A stretch of DNA of 64,000 nucleotides from Cordia subcordata (GCA_028554755.1 JAPTOF010000003.1:24530001-24594000), one strand, 5' to 3'; positions 37,059 through 50,055 are shown, counted from the stretch's first letter. Notes: generated by a model from the sequence alone, not told the origin. Program-made: numbers and translations.

Positions 37059-39078
37059 CATCATAAGTATAGCACATGCCTTGAAAGCATTAGAATAATT
37101 CAGAAGAACAAAGCAAACGATGTATATATGCCTTCTGTACTTAAATTAGCATTATTTTAATTTATTTAGTAACCTATCTAAATGCGAAAGAAATAGAGAA
37201 TCAGAAATCTATTACGACCCATTAAGTTTCAAAAGAAAGAAGAGGAATAAACGCTTGCAAATTATATAGATGCTATGCCTCGTGAAATTACATGATATAT
37301 AAAACAAAATTGATATACTTTTGATCTAGCCTTCCAAATTACTCAACATGAATTAAAAAGAAAAGGTTTTAAATATAAAATACTGCTACCTGTTCCCCAA
37401 ATAAATTAATTATTTCTTACATATAATACCCACTGTAATATAATAATTTCACGAACGGTCCAATATCGTACATTCTAAATTATCACGTTATATACATCAT
37501 GATAGGCTTACTTTCTTCTCCCCTTTACAAAACATTAATTTTTTTCCCCACTCGAAACGGAAAGAAGAAAGAACTACAATTTGGTTACTAGGGTCCATTC
37601 CTCCAAAAACCTAGTCATGACGATGTAATTATGTCTAAAATGAAAAAAGGTAGTTTTCAGAATAGACATGGTCCCTAACAACTTGTTGGCTTAGATTTTC
37701 ATCGTGCTTCTTTAATGTTCCCTTACTATAAAAGAAGGGAGCAAGGGAACTAGATTAGAAACGCAAAAGTGCCCAGCAAATTTTGAGGCGATAATAAAGC
37801 ATCGAATAAATCAGCTTCTGGTGTATGATGATAAGTTACTTATCTTGTAGTTGCTTTTCATGAGAGCATGCATATCCACTTCGACTTTTCTCTGTTCATT
37901 CGATCATTATCTTTATGACTAAACAGTTTTTTGCGTTCTTGTTATTTCCTATAAACATCTCGTCCGAAATAAAGGCTAACCAAAGTGGCCTACCTTCGAG
38001 ATAGGAATAAAAAGCAGGGTTGCAAAATGAGGTTAAAGTAAGAGGGTAATTGAATAATAATAGCGTCTTAACTCGTAGATTGAAAAGATTCTAATTTTAT
38101 GATTTTTTTTATTTGTTTAATTTCATGTATTAAAATATAACACTCTAGATACCATACATTCTAAATATTGTACACCACCTAGTGTTGTAAACCCTATAGT
38201 AGCATGTTCACAACTTATTATATGTTTATAATTTTTACTTCACAACTTTTAGTTATTTACAAATCGCATGTTATATGTTTATAATTTTGATACTTTATGT
38301 TCAAACTTTTTAATTATTCACAATTTTTCTTATCCATTACTCTTATAATACATGTTAAATATCATATGTTCATAATGATAAATTATGTGTTTACGACTCT
38401 TTAAGATATGTTCATTATCTGTGAACAATATGTTCAGAACTTGTTAACGATATATTCACAATTTGTAAATGATTCTGAAGCTCGTAGTTGGAGGTGTTAC
38501 CGGTGTCTGAATGACGATCGGATTGTTGTATTGCTTTCGTCAGGATGAGGAGAGTGAATTAATAAATTCGTTAAATTTCATGTTGATCTGAAGGCCAGAT
38601 TGTAAGATCTAGTGAGTGTAGCATGTACCATTTGGTGTATTATAATGTGAATGTGTAATATAATTTGCGGTATTATGAAGTTTATAATTTTGAGATAAAT
38701 TTAATATGATATTCTTAAAATTATTTTTTTTTTGTCATAAAAAAAAGAGGTTTTTATTTTTGAATAATAAATTTATACACACACGTATCTTCATGCATAC
38801 CATGAATTACAATGATGTGTTGTGGCATTCAAATGTCATCGCTTGGTCCAAAACGACATTGAGACTAGGACTAGCCTTTAAGATAATGTAATGATCGGCA
38901 ACCTATGAAAGCTTGATATTGCCAAAATGTTTTCCTGATCCATTTTATCCTCACAACAAAAATAATTAAGAATATCCACGAGCATAGATGTGGAATGGGA
39001 TCATTAATTTCTAAATGATTTGTGTTTGCCTAGAAGGATGATGAGCTAATTAAAGCACCATAAGGATGTCAACTTCAA
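37059..39078. other. Intergenic AT-rich DNA
   Basis: No gene or complete element recognised. At 38190-38460 short phrases such as tatgttcataat and cacaactt recur several times, suggesting a decayed local repeat. Confidence 0.4.
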
Positions 39079-40632
39079 GGCCTCGTTCGATAACAGTGTT
39101 TTGAGTAGTGTTTAGTATTTTAACCAGGTCAAAATACTACTTGCTCCCTTTTTTGTTATTCGGTAAGACAGTGTTTTAAATAGTATTTTTATTCCAAATA
39201 GTGTTTGAAGTAGTGTTTGTAAAAAGTTAATATTATTAGAACATGTTCGGCGCAATTAGCAAATTAGATAGCAGATAGCTGTTTGAATAGTGGATAGCAG
39301 TTTTAAGTAGTGGATAGCTGTTGTGTTTTAATGGTTAGCGAATAGCTGTTTCACTAACAGATTGTTTTAAATACGTTAAATAAAACTAGCTGTTGGGTTA
39401 GCTAGTGAATGTAAAATGACAAAAAAGGCATTGGCATCGGGTTATTGTTGTATGATGATGATGATGATAATAATAATAATAATAATTATTATTATTAAAA
39501 TAATTAAGATAATTTATTTTATAATTAAATATATTATCTTAAAATAATATTTTATTAATAAAGTATAATAAAATTACCTTTTTAACATTAATTTTATTAA
39601 TATTATAAACAAATATTTTTTATTACAGAAATATTTTAATTGATTGAAAATTTATATTTTCAAAAAAATAATGAATGGACAAATAAGACCTATACTTTTT
39701 AATATATTTCAATATGGATAGAATTTCAAATTAATTTTTGTGTTATTTTGTATCTATATTCATGAAAGAAAATGTAAACATGTAAACAAAATTAGATAGA
39801 GGGTACAATTACCAAAAAGATGTTAAAAAGAGGGTAGTACTGCCAAAAAAAAAGGTGAAACATTAAACTCTCTTTTGAAACGTTAATAATATTAGTTTTT
39901 CACAAAAATTACTTCAAACACTATTAAGAATAAAGACACTACTTAAAATACTATTTTACCAAACAACCAAAATGAGAGGAAATAGTGTTTTAACTTGGTC
40001 AAGACACTAAATTTTACTTAAAACACTGTTGCCAAACATAGCCTTAGTGTTTTAAAATAGAGTATAATGTTTTATCGTTTTTTAACAACACTACCCTCTC
40101 TTTAATATCTTTTTGACAATTGTACTCTCTATCCAATATCTCTATATATTTTTACATTTTCTTTCTCAAATATAAATACAAAATAACACAAAATTAATTT
40201 CAAATTCTATCCACATCAAAATATATTAAAAAAAGTATTGGTCTTATTCTCCATTTATTATTTTTCTTTGAAAATATAAATTTTCAGTCAATAGAAAATA
40301 TTTTTATAATAAAAAATATTTGTTTATTTATAATATTAATAAAATTAATTTATCCAAAAAAGTAATTTTATTATGCTTTACTAATAAAATGTTTTTAATT
40401 ATAAAATAAATTATTTTAATTATTTCAATAATAATAATAATCATAACAATAATAACGCGATACCAATGTCTTTTTTCATTATTTTTCATTCACCAGTAAA
40501 CTCAAAAGCTAATCTTATTAAACATATCTAATACAATCTGCTAGTAAAACAGTTATCCGACCACTAAAACACAACATCTATCCGTTACTCAAACAATTTT
40601 GCTATCTAGTCTACTAATTGCGCCCAACAGGG
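39079..40632. repeat. Two interleaved long inverted repeats (order A, B, A', B')
   Basis: Arm A (39079-39240, with ataacagtgttttgagtag) pairs with A' (39885-40043, with acttaaaacactgttgcc). Arm B (39244-39884, with ggcgcaattagcaaattaga) pairs with B' (40044-40632, ending ctactaattgcgcccaac). The B arms run about 600 bp each and agree along most of their length, including atattttttattac-type blocks and a GAT/AAT triplet run. No protein is encoded. Likely origin: a hairpin MITE (A/A') with a B element inserted in its loop and a second, inverted B element beside it. Confidence 0.75.
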
Positions 40633-40930
40633 CCCAATTATTTTGAATAAAATACGAGGGACGATGAGCTAATTAAAGCACAATAAGGTGATTTCCTGCA
40701 CTTCAACAAATTAGAAGGACATACCTTGCAATTTATCTCAAATATGATATAATAGAATGTTGACATATAAAAAAGGTGAAACTTCACCCAAATTAGATCA
40801 TAACGTAAGTGGCCCTGGCTTCATCCTTCCTTACATAAAAAAGAAAAAAATTGTAGAACGTCATATACAAATCTTCTATCAGAAAGGTAATCTATCAGAC
40901 AGCGCACTACTTTACGAGCTTTCATTATCT

Positions 40931-41182
40931 CAAAAGGGTTAACTAAAGGAGAACCCCTTTCCCACCTGGTCAGAGGCCCCTTAACCAGGCGGGAGGTAAA
41001 TCGAGGGATGTGCGTGAGTGGCAGCCCGACCAGGGAGAGGACCAACGGGCGTGGAAATCCAGCAACAGCCCCCGCAATATTTCAGCGGAGTACTGCCGCC
41101 ACACGGACTCGATCCCGCGTTGTCAGGGTGTCTCCACCCTAATCACCTGGCCACTTACCAACTCACCTATGTCCCTGGGGGC
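40931..41182 (-). mobile_element. tRNA-derived SINE, copy 3
   Basis: 252 bp in reverse orientation. The B box complement ggactcgatccc (41105-41116) and A box complement ccacttaccaactcac (41151-41166) are intact. A 14-bp target duplication agctttcattatct lies at 40917-40930 and 41183-41196. The 3' end of the element reads CCCTTTT with hardly any A-tail, unlike copy 1. Forward and reverse frames here are read-through. Confidence 0.92.
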
Positions 41183-41400
41183 AGCTTTCATTATCTGTTT
41201 AATTAAGGTAGATGATGATGCGGCAAAATAAATCAATGGAGCCAACAAAAAATGAGTCGTTTCCGATATAAACTTGTCAACTGATGCCTAAACTTCTGGC
41301 CAAGACTAGGACGGCGGCAATTTATTGACTCTTACAACACAATAGCTGGAAAGTGGTAGGCCAATTACATATATAATATCTTTTCATTTAAATTTGAAGA

Positions 41401-42390
41401 GAAAAAAATAATTTTAGGACTGAACTTTATAAGATTTGAAAATAAGGGTTTTAATTTCAAAACCTTTAATACAAGGAATTGAATTTATGAAAAAGTGATA
41501 TCTCACACGCCATTAATTAACGGTGTTAATTCTTTGCTTATATGATATTTTTTTTTCCTTTTCAATATTAGGTGGCATTTTATTTGTCTTTTGTAGCTTA
41601 AGTGGATTTCTTATATGACATTCTAAATTTATATGGCATACACAGACAAACTAATAAATTATTAGCTTTTATATATGTGCACATATATAAATTTTGGACT
41701 TTTTTTGTAAGCTATGTGAATATAAATTAATTACATATTTTTTGTTACTAAATATAAAAAAGCTCATATATACTTAAAATTTTAAAAATATAAGTTAACT
41801 ATGCGGTTTAAGTGTTAAACACTAACAAATTTAAATAAATCAAAATAAACTGTAAAATAAGGAATTACTATTTATAGTTTTGAAAATGAGCATATTATTT
41901 CTACTTTATAAAGTTAGCATATATTTATAGGTTTTTTTTTTGTTTATTGTGATTTATTTAAATGTCTTCTCTTTTTAATACTTAATTAAACAGTTAATTT
42001 ATATGTTAAAGATATATAAAATTGTTTATTAGTAATCCAAAAAAATATGTAGATTGATTTATATTCTCATAACCCACAAAAAAAAAGTCTAAAATTTATA
42101 TATGTTTTCATATATGAGATAACTTATAATTTATAATTTTTTGTGTATATTCCATGTAGAATTTGAATGCCTTACAGGAAAATCCACGTAAGTTATTAAA
42201 GAAAAATAAAGTTCCACCTAAGATTTGAAAAGGAAAAAAGAAATCATATAAATAAAGAATTAATACTGTTAGTTAACAGTATGTAAAACATTACTTTTGC
42301 ATAAGTTTAAGCCCTTGTATTAAATGTTTTAAAGTTCAGGCCTTATTTTTATATCTTGTAAAGTTTAGATCCTAAAACTATCTTTTTTCC
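41401..42390. repeat. Long inverted repeat (foldback element), arms about 490 bp
   Basis: The left arm (from gaaaaaaataattttaggac) matches the reverse complement of the right arm (ending cctaaaactatcttttttcc) along nearly its full length, with the centre near 41900. Shared blocks include ttaatacaagg, aattaatactg-type sequence, taggtgg and ataaattttggactttttt. No coding frame is present. The overall form suggests a foldback DNA element or MULE derivative. Confidence 0.8.
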
Positions 42391-42555
42391 TAAATTTGAG
42401 GGTTAGAAAACTTTCAAAATCATCATACGTATATATCAAAGATTTGTCATCATCAGGGGAAAAAAATCAAAATCATTCTGAAACGATCGAAGAATTTTCA
42501 TTTTGAAAAATGACTGCAAGGAAGACTCAATTTTTACAGTTAGCTAATAAGGGAA

Positions 42556-42683
42556 TCATTTCATTCCACAAGCGCAAGCAAAGCACGTCATTTCATCCTA
42601 CAAACGCAACAAAAATGAGTCATTTCATTCCACAAACACAACAAAAGAGGGTCGTTTCATTGCACAAACGCAAAGAAGGTCAA
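42556..42683. repeat. 32-bp minisatellite, four units
   Basis: Units start at 42556, 42588, 42620 and 42652, each beginning tc(a/g)tttcatt/c and containing cacaa(a/g)cgcaa. The period is exactly 32 bases although units differ at several positions. An open frame crosses it, but 32 is not a multiple of three, so the units would encode different peptides. Confidence 0.85.
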
Positions 42684-42929
42684 TTATCAAGAAGCGAATT
42701 GCTAACATCCGCACAAGTCATGTCATGTCATGCAGATGAATTCCGTCAATTAGATAAATGCCAGAAACATCGGAGATATGTATTGCATGCACTATGAGTG
42801 CTTGCAAACAAATATAAGGTTACGTCCGATTAGATATTTCCTTTTCGCCTTCATTTTATAGCCTTTCTCCTATTTTCGTAGCCTAGCATCTTAGCACGAC
42901 TTCGAAACGCTCTGACTTTTATTTATCCT

Positions 42930-43560
42930 TTACTTATAACATCTTTGCCTATATAAAAAGAGCCACTTTTTTTGGTACTATTCGTTCATGAAGAGATTCA
43001 TGAACTCTCGTACCAAATGAGTGACAATATTATAATAAATTTAACATATATATATATGATTATCAATGAAAATTTGTATAATATTTATAATTGTAAGTTT
43101 GTAATTTTTATATTCAAGGGAAAATCAAATTCATCATGCACCATATATGATATTGGTATTGAAATTGGAGTTGGAATTGGAAGCCTAGGATTTATCCTTA
43201 GCCAGTTGAGAGAAGATTCCTAATCAAACTCTTACTACCTCAAAAATGTCCGTGCATTACCACACACGAGAAACACACAACCATACAACTTTTAGTTCTC
43301 TTGTTCACAAACTTATAACTCGAGATAGATCTTTACCGACTTAAGTGTTAAAGTCGCTCCATACCGGTGTTCTTGATAGCTCCATTATCTCTTTCTCTCT
43401 TTCGCAAGCCTTCAAAGGTCGAGAAACACTTTGTCTGAGCTTAATTGTTGATTGATAATTTTGACATGACCAATTTACCATTTTACCTTGTTTGTTTCAG
43501 GAAATTTACTTGGCAATATATACTTATAGCCAAACCACAACCAGACAGGCAGCTCCGGCA
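42930..43560 (+). mobile_element. LTR-like retrotransposon remnant
   Basis: A TATA-like phrase (tatataaaaagagcc, about 42950) is followed 400 bases later by ccgacttaagtgttaaagtc and gctccataccggtgttcttg. Phrases of this kind (a GACTT...AGTCG...CCGG pattern) occur in many plant LTRs. No second LTR, primer-binding site or gag-pol frame was found, so it may be a solo or decayed LTR. Confidence 0.35.
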
Positions 43561-44861
43561 GCTACGATGTTATAATGGTTGAAGGACCAATTAAGGTTGT
43601 AAATTCATACACTGATGACCCAAACAACAACAAATGAAGATGTCCTGATCACGGGAGTTGTCGAATTGGCAGATAATGAATGATAATGGTGGTGCATGCC
43701 AGTGGAGTACTGCCATTAATGAATGAATCCTCTTTTTCTAATTCATTTCTAGATGGGAAAAAATAATTCAGAGATTTTCTCCTGTACGAATCAGTATCAG
43801 TCACAGGCCCTCAAATGAATGGACTACTCAACTCCCCCTTTCTCCATTATTATTTTCTTCTCTCTCTCTCTCTCTTAGGATGGTCCTCTAGCTAGGGGTT
43901 TTCTTGACTTTTTCCATGCTGACAATTTTATGTGGATCTTTTTAGTTACAGGAAATGTTTAACTTCTAGTGTATACTGACTTTCATGATCATTGCTAACT
44001 AGTTTTCTTTTGTTTCCTTTTCAATTGGTTTTATTGTGATTGAGATAGATACAACAAAGGTTATAGATGTGGGAGTGGAGATATTTTTATAATATTAATT
44101 ATGCTATCAGCAAGAGTGCTACTCGTTAATAATTATAAATTATTTTATCGTAACTTTGTACTCGTATGTCAATTCATAATTATTGAATTTCGATTATGGT
44201 ATTATAACTTTATAAATAGATCTATTCTCAAGAGATTGTAAAGTATGGTTGCTACTAACACACAACTAAATATTGGTGCCTTTGATTTTCGAGTAGGTTT
44301 TTAATTCAATTGAAGAGAAAAAGAAATTAACTACGGTTTTCAGTTCTTTCACATCTTGCTAAATTAAACTATTGAAGGCACTAAAATTCTGAGTTCAAGT
44401 CTTTTCACTGATCATTTTATTAACTATGTATGATAAATGCCAGCCATTAAAGCGATAATTTTCCGAAGTGCATATTTCTTTTTCTTTTTTATTTTCAGAA
44501 CCCAAGAGAGTCTGTGTTTGTGTGAGTGGGAGCAATATTGAAAAGCTGTCAAAATAAGTTGGTTAAATATGATGCAATAGCATACCATGATGCGTCACTA
44601 GTTGTCTCAAATTTAAAATTGTACCTTTTAGGAAATGGAAAAAGAAAAAAATGCAAGTGTTAAGGAATTTTTAAAATTAACCTAGGATGAATCGATGCTT
44701 TTGAACTTTACAATTCTGTGGCTTCATCATTTCGCAACTTTATTCAAACTTCTCTGCTGGAAAAAGAACAACAAAGCGGAAATTATAAAAAGAATGGTTT
44801 GATGAAACTCGACTTCTTACAAGGTTACACTTTTCTAAAATAAATGCCAACAAGGGCCAAT

Positions 44862-44926
44862 ATATATACATATATACATATATACATATATATATATACA
44901 CATACATATATATATATATATATATG
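44862..44926. repeat. TA/CA-rich microsatellite
   Basis: Imperfect tatatacatata repeats about 65 bases long. The open frame 44740-45099 on the minus strand runs through it and is not a gene. Confidence 0.9.
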
Positions 44927-46025
44927 CTTCTTTGAAAAGTTTCCTTATTTGATTTAGACCTAAAAATAATTCCTTGCAAAGCTTCTAAAAACTTAAAAAG
45001 AAAATTTACAATAACTCGTACAATGCTTAGCTCAAAGTATGAAACTTCATTTATTATAATGTATGAAAAGTAAAAATTATATTTTTTAATTTTTACCATT
45101 TATTCTTTTAATTAATTTATTTATAATATCGATCTATAAATATAAATTAATTTATATAAATAATAAATAGATGTTATTTTTAACAAAATAATAATATAAA
45201 TTATTGTAAAATATTAAATGAATTATATGATAAATTACCGATATAACTTGATGCAACTTACACCAACAATTAAAAAGGTGAAGTATATGTGCCTATGTGT
45301 GCGAGTGATGAGAATGAAGTGGTGTCTCAGGAGTAGAGATACGAGGGTGATTAGTGTGAAAAAGAATTTTATTTAGATTAGAAATTCATTGTAGATTTCA
45401 TTTGTGCCAAGTCAGATAATTGACTTATATCACGTTTTAATTGGTTAAAGGCTTATCTCATACGTCAAACAAAATTATATCACCAGCTTTTTTGCTACTA
45501 AAATACGCAAAAGCTTCAAAGCTATATTTTATTTCTATTTTTCCTTTTTATATATTATCATTTAAAATATATTATATATAATTTAAGTTAATAACATTAA
45601 ATTAATAGTGAACCGCCGCACATGCATCCAACAACATAGCAGAGGCGTGAGCATTGTTGGAAGGTCTTAAGCTGGCCGCATGAAGAGGGGTGACCCAACT
45701 AAAGATTGAAACTGACTCGAGAATCTAGATGCTTTGGATTAAAGGAGAGGATCACCCGAGGACTGTTCTACAGCCAATAATTGAAGAAAGTAGGAGGATA
45801 TTGGTGACATATCTAGGATATTCTTTCAAGCATGTATACCGAAAAGTCAATAAAAGTATAAATTGAATGGCTAACTTTGGCCTATAGTTGTCAGTAGATA
45901 CTTATATAATCGAGGAGCCGCCTCACCAGCTGTGAAGCGTCCTTGGGGAAGACTTGATGGGAGTTCCTTCCCATAAATTTGTCTCTTTGTAATCTTAACA
46001 TAGCTTCCCTCAAAAAAAAAAAATA

Positions 46026-46059
<34 letters not shown>

Positions 46060-46088
46060 AATGCTTTTAAAAAAACTAATTTGAATAA
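44927..46088. other. Intergenic
   Basis: AT-rich to about 45600, then a GC-richer patch (45610-46000) of unknown nature, then a short TA repeat at 46023-46060. No gene recognised. Confidence 0.4.
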
Positions 46089-46316
46089 GGGCCCGTTTGA
46101 ATTGACTTTTTTCAAAAGCGCTTTTTTAACAACTTTTGACAAACAGCATTTTTTTAGAAGCTGAAAATTCTGACTTCTAAAAAAAGTTGTATTTGAACTT
46201 TTTTTCAGAGTTTTAACTTTTTTGTAAGTCAAATTAAATAATTATTACAAATTTAATATAATTTTTTCAAAAAAAAATATTTTTTTTTTTTAAAAAAAGT
46301 CAATCCAAACAAGCCC
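46089..46316. mobile_element. Tourist-like MITE (family T1, copy 3)
   Basis: 228 bp flanked by TAA (46086-46088 and 46317-46319). Ends gggcccgtttgaattgac and gtcaatccaaacaagccc are inverse. This is the best-preserved copy of the family in the window. Confidence 0.85.
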
Positions 46317-46319
46317 TAA

Positions 46320-47995
46320 GTCCTACAACTATCAAGTCATAATGTCATCGAAACTTTTACTTGCTTAAACGAGGTTTGGTCTACCTCCGTGTCTCTCTAC
46401 TCTGTTGAAGTTTTAATTTAGGTCAAGAAAATGAAATGACTAATATCTCCCTTCTCTTCCACCAGAATATATATAGGTAAACTAAATCAGGCAATTAATC
46501 TACTCTTGTTTGATTGTTGCGACTTGTGAACCGCACTCTTCATTATGTTGGATGAAAATGGTCATTGCACGAACGTTCTATGAGTGGACACATATTGTAA
46601 AAAGGAAAAAAAAGAGAAAAAGAAAAGAAAAGAATAGAAATGTAATTGAAAGAAAACCTAAAAGTTCTTATTTATTTTTTGTTTTTTCCTCAAAAAAAAC
46701 AAAAAATTCTCACCCATCTTATCAAAATTTCCTTTTATGAAGTCGGCCAAAGTAATGGCGTATGAGCAGTTTGGTGATATGAAAGATATATAAGGTATAC
46801 AAGAAAATGAATGGACATCCACTTACTATTTTCCCCATTGTTCTAAACATCCATACAGGTTTGTGGAAGATATAAAGTCATGTCATGCGGCTCTGCGAAA
46901 CCCTTGATATTTATTATGATCCCACGAACAGGTAGATTTTCTTTATCGAGTGGCACAGATGAGGCAACAGTGGCTATCTAGTACAAAAGCATGTATATCA
47001 CATTTCTCTTTGACACCATAGTCTAGGGGGCTTATGCTAGCCCTACGGAGAAGAAAATATGCCCAAAATTTATTGCGTTACGAGTAAAATTTAATAATTA
47101 TTTCGGTCTATATCGTGCATGTATACAAGTGAAAGGAGCCTTTAGGGAAAGAGAAGAGCGTGGAAAAGTGAAGTAGATGTGGATAAAGCAACAGCTCACC
47201 TCTGAGATTTGTGGGTCCGGTGGCAATTCTTTGCATCTTGATTTCGGTTGCCCACACCCCCACCCCCGAAACCCCACTCTCTCTCTCTCCGTCGACCTTT
47301 TTGACCCTGACTACTGAGATCTGCCGTGTGATCTGTGGGTGGTCTATACAACTCTTATTACGGACCCCCTAATGTTTTTTTTTTCTTTTTTTTCCTTTTT
47401 GGGTTAATTTCTCATATGACAGTTGAAATAATTTGATTTCTGAACTATTACAGCGTACCTTTTAGTTTTTAAGTTGTTGACAATAAAATAAAGTTAGTCT
47501 AATTTACATTTTTTGAAAGTTAATTGCGCAAGAAAAAACTTCCCTCATGTTATTCTTTATCATATGTGCCTTTCTCATGTAATTTCTCTTTAGTTTTAAG
47601 ATGAAATTTGTTAAATATGCTAAAGTTGTCAATTGTTAATGATTCAGGACTAAAGGCACATTGTGATTGTTGAGAAACTAGATTATCCCAAATACTATAA
47701 TTCAAGAAGTATAAGAGAAATTAATCCTTTCTCTTAAAAATGTTATGTTTTCTTCTTCTTCTTCATCTTTTTTTTTTTTTTTTTACACGTTTGGCCCAAA
47801 AACTGAAGAAAAATTAAATTCCGATTATAATATTTTCTCCACCAATGTTGGGCAGATTCATTATACTTTTCTTTAATGTTTTAGATAAATCAGAAGTAAA
47901 AGAACTCGACTAATGAGAATAATGGCAGCCTTTAAGATTAGATTCAAAAGAAATGTCAAATTAGTCATACATATCAGTTTACACACACATACATT

Positions 47996-48030
<35 letters not shown>

Positions 48031-49836
48031 AAGAAATTTCCATTTGAAGAAGCTTGCCACAAAAGTCTACAAATAAAAATTATTCAAAAAGACCAGGACA
48101 ATAGTATGCCGTATTACACTAGTGAGTGTCAGTATACTCATGTCTTTTTTTTCCCCCTTAAAAACATATATAAACATACTTCAAATATTTTTAAAATATG
48201 TATTTAATTGAAAAAATGGATTTTAATCCCTGTAAGAAGATATACTAGTGATACAAGAACAAGAATTTAAGTACACTCCATTGGCAGGAGTTTGCATATC
48301 AATATATCATATTCTTGAAGCTTTCAGCTCAAAAGTTTTCTTAATAATTCCAAACATGGCCCATCTACAGAGGGCTGACGCAGGTAGGGTTGCGCTAGAT
48401 GGAGACAAACTCAGCAGTTTGTGGAGATGAGATGACTTCACCAAACTATTGTAGCCGACAATACGTGAAAATAACTTAAGTTAGGCTAGTTGCCTATTAG
48501 AACCTTCTTTTAATTGACACGGCTTAACAATAAGCTAATGACATGTGTAAATTATCTTCAGGTAAAGCTAACATATTCTTCGCTAAGCTAATAATTAACA
48601 AACCAAAAGCCTATTCCATGTAGCGCGGACTTCTATCTATTATTTTTATGAAAAGAAGATCATTTTATATTGTATTATATTAAATTTATTTCAAAATTAA
48701 AAATTCCATAATATAACCATACATTTCACCGAATATTTTAAGTTAGTTAAAGACTAGACCATATTTTTTCATGACTAGTATCATCCTTATCTCATGCAAG
48801 AGTCTATACACATATTTCAATTTAATATATAGTTACCTTATACATGCTGTATAATACTAAGCTCAAGGTAAGATGAGACAAAAGTCAATTCATTTAAACA
48901 TAATATCTTCAAGTTGAACTACCTAGATAGCCAACATATTCTAATTTGACAGTCAGAGATTATTTGGCCGACGTCACACCCAGGTCCCAGATCTCATCCG
49001 ATTCTTGTGTGGTCACTTTTGCAAGTTACCTAATCTTAACTGTAGTGATAATATAATTTGATTTATTTGTGAGAATACATGCATTAGTCCTTAATTCTAA
49101 AGTGGTACATCAACTTAAACCACTAAGACTCAATGATCTTTTACTCTTAAATCCGGTCATGGTCCATCATCTATTCAAAGAAGATCAATCGTTCTAATCC
49201 TTAAATTCTAATCAAGTTCTTGGTTTTACTTTGGTAGATGGCATTTCTAATTCTGTTTTAGTGTGTCATTATCTTATCCAACTAGGGTAGCAAACCATGT
49301 GACCACTTGGTGGATAAGTGGGAAAAGTCACTTGAAATTGATGGTGCTATGATATGGAGGAAAACTCCAAATCTCTTTCCCTGGCCATCAAAGTTGTCAA
49401 TTGTCAAGATGACATTAGATGAGGTAATTATTGGAGGTAAAGGTCATAATTCATAATCATAAGATAATCCACTTTGTTTTTATAATAACATTAAATGAGG
49501 TTATATAATAGAACGTAAATGTTACAGTTCATAAGATGATTCATTTTGTTAATTACACGTAAAATATATTTTTAATTATAAAATTCAATTAATAATTTAT
49601 TATTTATTTTAATCCTCCATTAGTTTTGTACAGAATATAGAATCATTGAAAATGATGTGACTTCATGCTAACCACAAATAAAAGAAGGTCTTCTGTGAAA
49701 TTCTTAGTTTTCCTGACCCATAAATCATGAGATTTTCAAACTAAGAAATTCTTCTATAGTTGTCAAAAATGATTAAATGATAATTGAAATTTAATTTAGT
49801 TGCTTGCCAAAAACACAAATGAGTTAACTTGCTTTA
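46320..49836. other. Intergenic
   Basis: No gene recognised. A GC-richer patch at 47150-47330 ends with a CT run, and a TA microsatellite sits at 48001-48025. The forward frame at 48248-48430 is discussed among rejected items. Confidence 0.4.
48001..48025. repeat. (AT)n microsatellite
   Basis: About 25 bases of AT dinucleotides. Confidence 0.9.
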
Positions 49837-50055
49837 AGGGTTTGTTTGGATTGCATTTTTTAGGAAAAAAAATATTTTTTTACTGAAAAAGTTACATTAA
49901 ATTTGTAATAACTATTTGATTTGGCTTCCAAAAAAGTTGAAACTCTGAAAAAAAAAAAAACCTCAAATATATCTTTTTTAGAAGCCAATATTTTTAACTT
50001 CTCAAAAAAGCTGTTAAAAAAAACACTTAAAAAAAAAACCAATCTAAACATGCCC
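49837..50055. mobile_element. Tourist-like MITE (family T1, copy 4)
   Basis: About 219 bp. The left end agggtttgtttggattg follows TTA (49834-49836). The right end ccaatctaaacatgccc precedes TTA (50056-50058). Confidence 0.78.

Larger units (their letters stand above)
42391..44861. other. Intergenic with retrotransposon-like material
   Basis: Contains the 32-bp minisatellite at 42556-42683, the LTR-like segment at about 42930-43560, and a (CT)n run near 43860-43877. No gene recognised in the remainder. Confidence 0.45.

Noticed and set aside
42556..42683. Regular direct repeats resembling a CRISPR-like array
   Set aside because: The units abut with no unique spacers and vary in sequence, and the genome is plant; it is a minisatellite.
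45891..46232. 113-codon minus-strand frame
   Set aside because: It runs through a T1 MITE, a TA microsatellite and an A-run; composition is Lys/Ile/Tyr-rich low complexity.
48248..48430. 60-codon frame containing YTPLAGVC and HLQRADAGRVALDGDKL
   Set aside because: It looks somewhat protein-like, but I recognise no family, see no splice partners, and the length is within chance.
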